DNA from: an uncultured Clostridium sp.
GTDB taxonomy: Bacteria; Bacillota; Clostridia; TANB77; CAG-508
NCBI GenBank assembly: GCA_900552655.1
Contig: USAE01000014.1
Span: forward strand, 1-30,734
Reading direction: 5' to 3'
DNA length: 30,734 bases
This document shows, piece after piece, positions 1-7,611 of the stretch (position 1 is its first letter; each line of letters opens with the position of its first letter). Position numbers and translations under genes: made by a program. The notes beneath the pieces are model-generated. The model was given only the letters and a program-made list of their open reading frames with translations, was not told the origin of the DNA and did not search any database.

Positions 1-381
1 GTAAAAGATAAAAAATATGATTTAGTGGAAGAAGAAATAAGAAAAATTCACGAAGCATGCAATGGAAAAATTTTAAAAGTTATAATCGAGACTTGTCTTT
101 TAACTGAGGAAGAAAAAATAAAAATGTGTGAAGTGGTTACAAATTCAGGAGCAGAATATATTAAAACTTCAACAGGATTTTCAACAGGAGGAGCAACTTT
201 TGAAGATATTGCTCTTATGAAAAAACATGTTGGAAAAAATGTAAAAATAAAAGCTGCAGGAGGAATTTCATCTTTTGCAGATGCTGAAAAATTTATGGAA
301 CTTGGAGCAGACAGACTTGGAACAAGCAGACTTGTTAAAATAGCTAAGTCAGGAGCACCTGTAAACGATAATTCATATTAA
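1..381 (+). CDS. deoC: Deoxyribose-phosphate aldolase, 3' part (5' end outside window)
   Basis: DeoC splits 2-deoxyribose 5-phosphate into acetaldehyde and glyceraldehyde 3-phosphate, the last step of deoxynucleoside breakdown in the cytoplasm. The frame is open from base 1, so the gene begins upstream; the 126 visible codons are roughly the C-terminal half to 60 percent of a normal protein of about 220 residues. The visible part has the class I aldolase signatures: ETCLLT, then [12 protein letters not shown] with the Schiff-base lysine of the family, then IKAAGGI with the second active-site lysine, and a final GADRLGTS phosphate-binding segment. The GTG at 25 is internal and is not the start. 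A strong terminator follows, so this is the last gene of its unit. The assignment is secure. Confidence 0.93.
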   Translation, partial: VKDKKYDLVEEEIRKIHEACNGKILKVIIETCLLTEEEKIKMCEVVTNSGAEYIKTSTGFSTGGATFEDIALMKKHVGKNVKIKAAGGISSFADAEKFMELGADRLGTSRLVKIAKSGAPVNDNSY

Positions 382-434
382 TAAAAAATAATTTTAATGT
401 AAACTGTTGAGTGTGTTATAAATAATAAAGATTT

Positions 435-481
435 AAAATAGCTTTCTATGATAAACTAAGAAATCATGGAAGGCTATTTTT
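435..481 (+). terminator. Rho-independent terminator after deoC
   Basis: AAAATAGC (435-442) pairs with GCTATTTT (473-480). The stem continues through TTC/GAA and ATGAT/ATCAT to a 10-nt loop, and the right arm ends in a short T run. It ends the deoC transcript. The DNA from here to about 600 holds no gene; a 9-bp inverted repeat (AGTAAATTT 531-539 / AAATTTACT 557-565) has no T tail and no obvious role. Confidence 0.85.
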
Positions 482-602
482 GTTGTGAAGACAGATATTT
501 TAAAATATAGATGTTTCATCTTTGATATTCAGTAAATTTTTGATAAAATATTGATGAAATTTACTTATATATCTATAGATACAGAAAAATATATAATAAT
601 TA

Positions 603-631
603 TTGCTTTTTAGTAAATAATATGATATAAA
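603..631 (+). promoter_or_regulatory. Likely promoter of the T-box/glyS transcript
   Basis: TTGCTT (603-608) and TATAAA (626-631) are separated by 17 bp and lie about 16 bp before the T-box stem I. The position fits transcription starting just ahead of the leader. The call is by hexamer match and spacing only. Confidence 0.55.
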
Positions 632-647
632 TATGTAAATTTAATAA

Positions 648-838
648 AGTGCAATGAAAAAGAAAAAATATTAATAAAGCGTAAAGAGAGTTAGTGGATG
701 GTGTAAACTAATAGCTAAGTAATATGGGGAACTTTGGAGCACAATTATAACGAAGAGGATAATTAAATTATCAATTAGGGTGGAACCGCGGAATATAACT
801 TTCGTCCCTAGCTAATAAGCTAGGTGCGGAAGTTTTTT
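648..838 (+). promoter_or_regulatory. T-box leader (tRNA-Gly sensing) controlling glyS
   Basis: The T-box sequence AGGGTGGAACCGCGG is at 777-791. Stem I appears to run from GTGC (649-652) to GCAC (739-742) and includes the conserved GAGAG and GGATGGTG segments. A GGA triplet at 736-738, near the 3' side of stem I, is the best candidate specifier and would match tRNA-Gly, agreeing with the downstream gene. The terminator form pairs 797-812 with 819-834 around CCTAGC/GCTAGG, followed by TTTTTT. The antiterminator would pair AGGG of the T-box with CCCT at 806-809. Uncharged tRNA-Gly is expected to allow read-through. The element is certain; the exact specifier is inferred. Confidence 0.93.
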
Positions 839-852
839 GTATATAAATAAAA

Positions 853-921
853 CTGGGATTTTAAGGAACTTTCCTTAATCCTGAAATATATACTTCTAGT
901 ACTTAGCAAATATAGTATTAG
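853..921 (+). other. Two small hairpins between the T-box terminator and the glyS start
   Basis: GGATT..AAGGAA (856-868) pairs with TTCCTTAATCC (871-881) with a two-base bulge. CTAGTACT (896-903) pairs with AGTATTAG (914-921), one G-T pair included, and the second arm covers the first two bases of the glyS ribosome binding site AGGAGG (920-925). The pairings are visible; any effect on translation is inference. Confidence 0.45.
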
Positions 922-933
922 GAGGTTTTTATT

Positions 934-2316
934 ATGTTAGATTCAATGGAAAAAATGGTAGCATTATGCAAATCAAGAGGATATGTATATCCAGGGTCAG
1001 AAATTTATGGAGGACTTGCAAATACTTGGGATTATGGACCATTAGGGGTAGAATTTAAAAACAACATTAAGAAAATGTGGATGAAGAAATTTGTACAAGA
1101 ATGTAAGTACAATGTAGGTTTAGATGCAGCAATTTTAATGAACCCTCAAACATGGGTAGCTTCAGGACACGTAGGAGGTTTTTCAGATCCTTTAATAGAT
1201 TGTAAGGAATGTAAAACAAGACATAGAGCAGATAAGTTAATAGAAGAATGGGCACATGAACATGGAAAAGATATGATAGCAGATGGTATGAGTGACCAAG
1301 AATTAATAGATTTTATAAATAAAAATAAAATACCATGTCCAGATTGTGGAAAAACAAATTTTACAGATATACGTAAATTTAATTTAATGTTTAAAACATT
1401 CCAAGGTGTTACAGAAGATGCAAAATCTGAAATATATTTAAGACCAGAAACAGCACAAGGAATATTTGTAAACTTTAAAAATGTTTTAAGAACAACTAGA
1501 AAAAAATTACCTATGGGAATTGCTCAAATAGGAAAGTCTTTTAGAAATGAAATAACACCAGGAAACTTTACATTTAGAACAAGAGAATTTGAACAAATGG
1601 AATTAGAATTTTTCTGTAAACCAGGAACAGATTTAGAATGGCACGAATATTGGAAAAACTTCTGCAAAGAATGGTTAATAAATTTAGGTATGAAAGAAGA
1701 AAACTTAAGATTAAGAGATCATTCTAAAGAAGAACTTTCACACTATAGCAATGCAACAACAGATATAGAATTTGCATTCCCATTTGGCTGGGGAGAATTA
1801 TGGGGAATAGCAGATAGAACAGATTTCGACTTAAAATGTCATATGGAATGTTCAAAACAAGATATGACTTATTTAGACGCAGAAACAGGAGAAAAATTTA
1901 TTCCTTATTGTATAGAGCCATCACTAGGTGCAGACAGAGTTGCTTTAGCATTTTTATGCAATAGTTACGAAGAAGAAGAAATTGCAGAAGGTGATACAAG
2001 AACAGTATTACACTTACACCCAGCATTAGCACCATACAAAGTAGCAATTCTTCCATTATCAAAGAAACTTTCAGAAAAAGCAGAAGAAGTATATGCAAAT
2101 TTATCTAAGAAATTTATGTGCGATTATGATGAAGCAGGAAGTATAGGAAAGAGATATAGAAGAGAAGACGAAATAGGAACACCATATTGTATAACAGTAG
2201 ACTTTGACACATTAGAAGATAACTGTGTAACAATAAGAGATAGAGATACAATGGAACAAATAAGAATAAATATTAACGAATTAGAAAATTGGATATCAGA
2301 AAAAGTAGAAATTTAA
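934..2316 (+). CDS. glyS: Glycine--tRNA ligase, single-chain class II type
   Basis: Charges tRNA-Gly with glycine in the cytoplasm; this is the alpha2 (eukaryote-like) form, not the two-subunit GlyQ/GlyS form. The protein has 460 residues, normal for the family. Visible features: the N-terminal catalytic core with NTWDYGPLG near 30-38; a zinc-ribbon insertion with C90-x2-C93 and C135-x2-C138; [10 protein letters not shown] (169-178); class II motif 2 with [19 protein letters not shown] (203-221); motif 3 with EPSLGADR (328-335); and a C-terminal anticodon-binding domain starting near APYKVAIL. The ATG follows AGGAGG (920-925) at a normal distance. It is a single-gene unit under T-box control, with its own terminator downstream. 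The assignment is secure. Confidence 0.97.
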   Translation: MLDSMEKMVALCKSRGYVYPGSEIYGGLANTWDYGPLGVEFKNNIKKMWMKKFVQECKYNVGLDAAILMNPQTWVASGHVGGFSDPLIDCKECKTRHRADKLIEEWAHEHGKDMIADGMSDQELIDFINKNKIPCPDCGKTNFTDIRKFNLMFKTFQGVTEDAKSEIYLRPETAQGIFVNFKNVLRTTRKKLPMGIAQIGKSFRNEITPGNFTFRTREFEQMELEFFCKPGTDLEWHEYWKNFCKEWLINLGMKEENLRLRDHSKEELSHYSNATTDIEFAFPFGWGELWGIADRTDFDLKCHMECSKQDMTYLDAETGEKFIPYCIEPSLGADRVALAFLCNSYEEEEIAEGDTRTVLHLHPALAPYKVAILPLSKKLSEKAEEVYANLSKKFMCDYDEAGSIGKRYRREDEIGTPYCITVDFDTLEDNCVTIRDRDTMEQIRININELENWISEKVEI

Positions 2317-2336
2317 TTGGTTCCCCACTAGGATTG

Positions 2337-2371
2337 AAGATTCAAACATAATAGAGTGACTTCGGAATCTT
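2337..2371 (+). other. Short stem-loop just downstream of glyS
   Basis: AAGATTC (2337-2343) and GAATCTT (2365-2371) form a 7-bp perfect stem with a 21-nt loop, between the glyS stop and its terminator. There is no T tail. It may protect or process the 3' end, or be chance in AT-rich DNA. Confidence 0.25.
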
Positions 2372-2399
2372 TGAATAGTACTAATAAAAGGACTAAGAA

Positions 2400-2453
2400 A
2401 AATAGGTTTGAAAGTTTAATACAATTATTAAACAAATTCAAACCTATTTTTTT
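2400..2453 (+). terminator. Rho-independent terminator of glyS
   Basis: AAATAGGTTTGAA (2400-2412) pairs perfectly with TTCAAACCTATTT (2437-2449), with an inner GTTTAAT/ATTAAAC stem (2414-2420/2427-2433) and a T run through 2453. It is a long, strong hairpin. Confidence 0.9.
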
Positions 2454-2528
2454 ATATATTAGAAAAGTTTTAATAAAGAAAACAATAAGATTTGCAAATG
2501 TAAATTAAGACAAAATAAATTAAAAAGG

Positions 2529-2556
2529 TTTACTAAAAAACATAAAGTGATATAAT
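2529..2556 (+). promoter_or_regulatory. Likely ppdK promoter
   Basis: TTTACT (2529-2534), a 16-bp spacer and a perfect TATAAT (2551-2556) lie about 43 bp before the ppdK start and after the glyS terminator. No operator was recognised. Confidence 0.6.
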
Positions 2557-2599
2557 ATTTGTATCAAATTAGATTCAAAAGATAAAGGAGAGAAAATAC

Positions 2600-5227
2600 A
2601 TGGAAGAAGATAAAAAATATGTATATTTATTTCAGGAAGGTAATGCAAAAATGAAAGATATTCTTGGTGGAAAGGGTGCAAATTTAGCCGAAATGACTAA
2701 TTTAGGATTACCTATTCCTCAAGGTTTTATAATTTCTGCAGAATGTTGTAATAAATATTATGAAGATGGAGAAAAAATTTCGGAAGATATAATTAAGCAA
2801 ATAGAAATAGCACTAGATAAATTAGAAGAAATAACAGGTAAAAAATTTGGAGATATACAAAAGCCTTTACTAGTGTCTGTTCGTTCTGGAGCTAGGGTTT
2901 CTATGCCAGGAATGATGGATACAATATTAAATTTAGGAATTAATGATGAAACAGTAAAGACATTAGCTGTAAAAAATAGAAGATTTGCTTATGATAGTTA
3001 TAGAAGATTTATCCAAATGTATAGTGACGTTGTAAAAGGAATTCCAAATAGTATTTATGAAAAGGCAATTGATACAAAGAAAATGCAAAGAGGACTAGCA
3101 CAAGACATTGACATGGATGCCAATGACTTAGAAGATTTAGTAAAAGTTTTTAAAGGAATATATTATGAACAAACAGGTTCTGCCTTTCCACAAGATGTTA
3201 AAAGTTTATTAATAGAATGTATAGAGGCAGTATTTAAATCTTGGAATAATGAAAGAGCTATAAAATATAGAAGATTAAATGATATACCTAGCCAGTGGGG
3301 AACAGCTGTAAACATTCAAATGATGGTATTTGGAAATATGGGAGATGACTGTGGAACTGGTGTTGCATTTTCTAGAAACCCAGCTACAGGAGAAAATAAA
3401 ATATATGGTGAATTTCTTATGAATGCACAAGGAGAAGATGTTGTTGCAGGAATAAGAACCCCTATGACTATAGATAAATTAGCAGAAATGAATCCAGATA
3501 TATATAATGAATTTGTAAGAAGTGCAAAAAAATTAGAGAAGCATTATAAAGATATGCAAGACTTAGAATTTACAATAGAACATGGAAACTTATATATTTT
3601 ACAAACGAGAAACGGAAAAAGAACTGCTACAGCAGCATTACAAGTAGCTGTAGATTTAGTAGAAGAAGGTTTAATAGATGAAAGAGAAGCAGTACTAAGA
3701 GTAGAGCCAAAACAATTAGAACAATTATTACATCCTACTTTTGACAAAGAAAAATTAAAATATGCAAGGCAAATAGCACAAGGATTAGCAGCATCACCAG
3801 GATCTGCAACAGGAAAAATAGTATTTAGTGCAGAAAAAGCAATGAAATTATATGAAGCAGGAGAAAAGGAGTTAATTTTAGTACGTTTAGAAACTTCTGC
3901 AAATGATATAGATGGAATGACAGTTTGTAAAGGTATATTAACTGTAAGAGGTGGAATGACATCACATGCAGCTGTTGTTGCAAGAGGAATGGGAACTTGT
4001 TGTGTTGCAGGATGTCAAGATATTGTTGTAAATGAAGAAGAAGGATATTTCGAATTGCCAGATGGTGCAGAATATATGGAAGGAGATTATATATCTTTAG
4101 ATGGGTCTACAGGAAATGTATATGACGGAAAAATAGATACAGTACCTGCTTCAGTTTCAGGTAATTTTGAAAAACTTATGAACTGGGCAGACCAATATAG
4201 AAAATTAAAAGTTAGAGCAAATGCAGATACACCAAAAGACGCAAAACAAGCTTATGAATTTGGAGCAGAAGGAATAGGTTTATGTAGAACAGAGCATATG
4301 TTTTTTGGAGCAGAAAGAATAAAAGCAATAAGAGAAATGATATTATCAGAAACTGCTGAACAAAGAAAAGTAGCATTAAACAAATTATTACCAATGCAAA
4401 GAAATGACTTTGAAGAATTATATAAAGCAATGAATGGTTATACAGTAACAATTAGACTATTAGACCCACCATTACATGAATTTTTACCAAAAAAAGATGC
4501 TGAAATAAGTGAATTAGCAGAAGAAATGAATATAAAAGAAGAACAAATAAGAGAGAAAATTCAAAAGTTAAAAGAATTTAATCCAATGATGGGACATAGA
4601 GGATGTAGGTTAGACGTAACATATCCAGAAATTGCACAAATGCAAACAAGAGCAATTATAGAGGCTGCAATAAATGTTAATAAAGAGGGAATGAATGTTA
4701 TTCCAGAGATTATGATTCCATTAGTAGGTGAATATAAAGAAATGAAATATGTAAAATCATTAGTAACAGAAACTGCAGATGGAATATTAAAAGAGCAAAA
4801 TTTAGAAATGAGATATCATGTTGGAACAATGATAGAAATACCTAGAGCTGCATTAACAGCAGATGAGATAGCAAAAGAAGCAGAGTTTTTCTCTTTTGGA
4901 ACAAATGATTTAACACAAATGACATTTGGATTTAGTAGGGATGACGCAGGAAAGTTTTTAAATGAGTATTATTCTAAAAATATTTATGACTTTGACCCAT
5001 TTGCTACAATAGACAAAAAAGGTGTGGGAAAATTAATGAAAATAGCAGTAGAACTTGGTAGAAAAACAAGACCAGACCTAAAAATAGGAATATGTGGTGA
5101 GCATGGTGGAAATCCAGCATCTGTAGAATTTTGCAATATGCTTGGTTTAAATTATGTTTCTTGTTCGCCTTTTAGAATTCCAATTGCAAAATTGGCTGCA
5201 GCCCAAGCAGCTATAAAAGAAAAATAA
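2600..5227 (+). CDS. ppdK: Pyruvate, phosphate dikinase
   Basis: Interconverts pyruvate + ATP + phosphate and phosphoenolpyruvate + AMP + pyrophosphate; in clostridia it can serve glycolysis in place of, or beside, pyruvate kinase. The 875 residues match the usual length (874 in Clostridium symbiosum). Domains in order: N-terminal ATP-grasp nucleotide-binding domain with LGGKGANLAEM near 23-33 and SVRSGARVSMPGMMDT; the swivelling phosphohistidine domain with GGMTSHAAVVARG, in which His456 is the phospho-carrier; and a C-terminal PEP/pyruvate TIM barrel with GLCRTEHMFF and GICGEHGGNP, in which Cys832 is the catalytic acid. All key residues are present. The start has AAAGGAG upstream (about 2584-2590). 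The next gene begins 15 bp after the stop and is probably cotranscribed. Confidence 0.97.
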   Translation: MEEDKKYVYLFQEGNAKMKDILGGKGANLAEMTNLGLPIPQGFIISAECCNKYYEDGEKISEDIIKQIEIALDKLEEITGKKFGDIQKPLLVSVRSGARVSMPGMMDTILNLGINDETVKTLAVKNRRFAYDSYRRFIQMYSDVVKGIPNSIYEKAIDTKKMQRGLAQDIDMDANDLEDLVKVFKGIYYEQTGSAFPQDVKSLLIECIEAVFKSWNNERAIKYRRLNDIPSQWGTAVNIQMMVFGNMGDDCGTGVAFSRNPATGENKIYGEFLMNAQGEDVVAGIRTPMTIDKLAEMNPDIYNEFVRSAKKLEKHYKDMQDLEFTIEHGNLYILQTRNGKRTATAALQVAVDLVEEGLIDEREAVLRVEPKQLEQLLHPTFDKEKLKYARQIAQGLAASPGSATGKIVFSAEKAMKLYEAGEKELILVRLETSANDIDGMTVCKGILTVRGGMTSHAAVVARGMGTCCVAGCQDIVVNEEEGYFELPDGAEYMEGDYISLDGSTGNVYDGKIDTVPASVSGNFEKLMNWADQYRKLKVRANADTPKDAKQAYEFGAEGIGLCRTEHMFFGAERIKAIREMILSETAEQRKVALNKLLPMQRNDFEELYKAMNGYTVTIRLLDPPLHEFLPKKDAEISELAEEMNIKEEQIREKIQKLKEFNPMMGHRGCRLDVTYPEIAQMQTRAIIEAAINVNKEGMNVIPEIMIPLVGEYKEMKYVKSLVTETADGILKEQNLEMRYHVGTMIEIPRAALTADEIAKEAEFFSFGTNDLTQMTFGFSRDDAGKFLNEYYSKNIYDFDPFATIDKKGVGKLMKIAVELGRKTRPDLKIGICGEHGGNPASVEFCNMLGLNYVSCSPFRIPIAKLAAAQAAIKEK

Positions 5228-5242
5228 AATTAGGAGAATTAA

Positions 5243-7531
5243 ATGGATTTACAAGAAATTCAAGATCAATTAGACTTAAATACTAGCATTCAAGAAGATA
5301 TAAAAAATATGGTAAAAGAAGTTTATTCAGATATATATTCTTTTTTAGGAGAAAGACAATTTAAAAAGTGGCTAATAGATAGTCATATTAAATCTATAGC
5401 AAGAAGAACTATATACCAATCATTAACAGAAAAAGAAGATGATTATTTAAAAGAAAATAAAACTGTACTGGGGTATAGAACAATTGCTAGCGAAAATAGA
5501 GATAAAATTGTACTAAGAAAACATGTGGGAGATAACAAATCTACAACAGCGCACGAAACATTTCATGCAATTGTTGATGGATGGGGAGGCTTTAATAGTT
5601 TTTTTGGAGAAGGACTTACTGAATTTTTAAATAAAAACTTATATAATTCAAAAGATTATTCATATAAAGATAATGTAGATGTAGTTTCATTAGTATATAG
5701 TATGTACTCTGACAAATTAATTAAGTACTTTTTAACACAAAGAGGAGACATATTCTTTTTCGACTTAACTAGAAATATAGATGAATATTCTGCGAATATA
5801 ATGCAAAATAGAAATATAGAAATAGAAGAGCAATTTAAAAAGTTTCATGAAATAATTTATGGCAAAAATAAAATTAATTATACAGAAGCTAACGAACACT
5901 TAAAGAATGGAATAAATTTATTGATGACAAATTATTATGTTTATATAAAAGCTAGAATAAATAAATTAGAATATATTAAAGATGGATATGTGGATATCAA
6001 TGGATTTACAGATGAAATTGCAAAAGTATATGGAACTTATAAAAAGCTATCTCCAGAAGCATGGGAATATAAAGATTTAATAAATTTTTTAACAATTGAA
6101 TTAGTAGAGAATAGTCATTTATTAGAAGGTACAGGTGAAGAAAGAGCAAAAACAAGACAAGATATATGTCAAAAAATAAATGAGGCAATTGAAGTTAAAT
6201 CTGCAAAGTATTCTGTAGGATTAAATGCTCAAGGAATAAGAGATATTTCGCAAGATGAAGAACCATATATATCGTTAAATACTAATTTAGAAGAAAAATT
6301 AATAAACAAACTAATAATTAGTAGCTCCGAAGAACTAAACTTTGTAGATAAAATAAAAAGATTAGGAAATATACAAAAAGCATTAGGTTTAAGCCAAGAA
6401 AAAGTAGCAGAAATATTAGAAGAATGTAAAGTAAATGAACAAGGAGAATTAGCAGAAAAATTTACAAGTAGATATAGTAGAACAATTTTAAATATAAACG
6501 ATATAGAAAAAAAACATAATAGTAATTATTCAACTCCAAGATATGTGCAAGCAGAGTTAAAATGTATGCCAAAAAATAGAGTTTATTTTGAAGGTACAGA
6601 AATCGGCAAACTTTCTATGATAGTAATTAATAATGAAAGTGGCGAAGTATCACATATAGATTTTGATAGGTATGGAGAAATATTATCCGAAAACGGAATA
6701 TTGGTAAGACAGTGTAATAATATAGATGAAGATAAAAAGAAAAATATACCAGGAGAATTTAAATATTATCAAAATGTATTCGAGATATATTCGATGGAAA
6801 GCAAGGAATCTGCATTTGTAGGGTTTAATAATTTTTTAAATCCATTACGAATTGCAGATGGTAATAGTGTTAAAATAGTAAATGGAAAAATAGATAGAGA
6901 AACTAAGTTTCTAGAAAACATAAAAGAAGAAACCTTATCTGAAATGGTATTTGAAAGCATTGCAGATAAAATAGAAGAAGAGCAATATTCTAGTAATGAA
7001 AAAGATATGAACATGAAGACTATGTTTTATGACAACTTTATAGAAGAGTATAATAGTATAAAAGAAAAATTTCCAGGAATTGATAAGAATGAAGAAGAGT
7101 TAGGATATTTAACCGAAAGGTTAGTAGATAAAACTTTTAAAATAGATAGTTTGCCATATACAAATTTTAATGGAATTAATGAATCGGTAAAAATGCTATA
7201 TGAGAGCAAAAAGGAAAAAATGAAAACAAATTTTAAAGAATTGGCTAGAGCAAAACGAGTAGGAGAAAACACAGAACATGTATTGTATTTAAGAGGAGTA
7301 ATTAATAATGAAGTATATGATGTAAATACTATTTTAAATTCAGCAAGAGAACAAACAGAAATTTTTAATAAATGTCAAGATAATCCAAAAGAACAATTTT
7401 TACAGAGTGTTATAGATAGGACAAAAAAAGTTACAAGAACAAGTACAATACAGAGCCAAATAGAACAAATTCAATTGTTAGCAAAAAAGACAAAAGAAAA
7501 AAATATAGAAGCAGAAAAAAGCGAAAGATAG
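5243..7531 (+). CDS. Predicted cytoplasmic zinc metallopeptidase (HExxH gluzincin-type), 762 residues, unknown family
   Basis: I do not recognise the full-length protein. Near its N-terminus it carries AHETFHA, an HExxH zinc motif (H104, E105, H108), followed 14 residues later by GEGLTEFL, in which E123 sits like the third zinc ligand of gluzincins (compare NEGFAEY of M1 aminopeptidases). No signal peptide or membrane segment is visible, so it should act in the cytoplasm. The remaining roughly 600 residues are charged and mostly helical in character. A short helical stretch near 365-395 (NIQKALGLSQEKVAEIL) faintly resembles a helix-turn-helix, and the C-terminus (about 735-762) is a likely coiled coil. 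The start has AGGAG (5232-5236). It lies 15 bp after ppdK and is followed by a shared bidirectional terminator, so it is probably expressed with ppdK. The peptidase call is from motif only; the substrate is unknown. Confidence 0.7.
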   Translation: MDLQEIQDQLDLNTSIQEDIKNMVKEVYSDIYSFLGERQFKKWLIDSHIKSIARRTIYQSLTEKEDDYLKENKTVLGYRTIASENRDKIVLRKHVGDNKSTTAHETFHAIVDGWGGFNSFFGEGLTEFLNKNLYNSKDYSYKDNVDVVSLVYSMYSDKLIKYFLTQRGDIFFFDLTRNIDEYSANIMQNRNIEIEEQFKKFHEIIYGKNKINYTEANEHLKNGINLLMTNYYVYIKARINKLEYIKDGYVDINGFTDEIAKVYGTYKKLSPEAWEYKDLINFLTIELVENSHLLEGTGEERAKTRQDICQKINEAIEVKSAKYSVGLNAQGIRDISQDEEPYISLNTNLEEKLINKLIISSSEELNFVDKIKRLGNIQKALGLSQEKVAEILEECKVNEQGELAEKFTSRYSRTILNINDIEKKHNSNYSTPRYVQAELKCMPKNRVYFEGTEIGKLSMIVINNESGEVSHIDFDRYGEILSENGILVRQCNNIDEDKKKNIPGEFKYYQNVFEIYSMESKESAFVGFNNFLNPLRIADGNSVKIVNGKIDRETKFLENIKEETLSEMVFESIADKIEEEQYSSNEKDMNMKTMFYDNFIEEYNSIKEKFPGIDKNEEELGYLTERLVDKTFKIDSLPYTNFNGINESVKMLYESKKEKMKTNFKELARAKRVGENTEHVLYLRGVINNEVYDVNTILNSAREQTEIFNKCQDNPKEQFLQSVIDRTKKVTRTSTIQSQIEQIQLLAKKTKEKNIEAEKSER

Positions 7532-7565
7532 GAAGAAAACTTATAGCATACAGCTTAAGAAAATT

Positions 7566-7605
7566 AAAAAACGCATATTAGATATTATTCTAATATACGT
7601 TTTTT
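7566..7605. terminator. Bidirectional terminator between convergent genes
   Basis: ATATTAGA (7575-7582) pairs with TCTAATAT (7589-7596), extended by CG/CG. It is flanked by AAAAAA (7566-7571) and TTTTTT (7600-7605), so both strands have a U tail. It serves the 762-residue gene on + and the Lon-like gene on -. Confidence 0.88.
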
Positions 7606-7611
7606 TGTTAT

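Noticed and set aside
2317..2400. A small RNA or tRNA-like element after glyS
   Set aside because: Only one 7-bp stem can be drawn and no promoter or cloverleaf is present; it was kept only as a low-confidence stem-loop.
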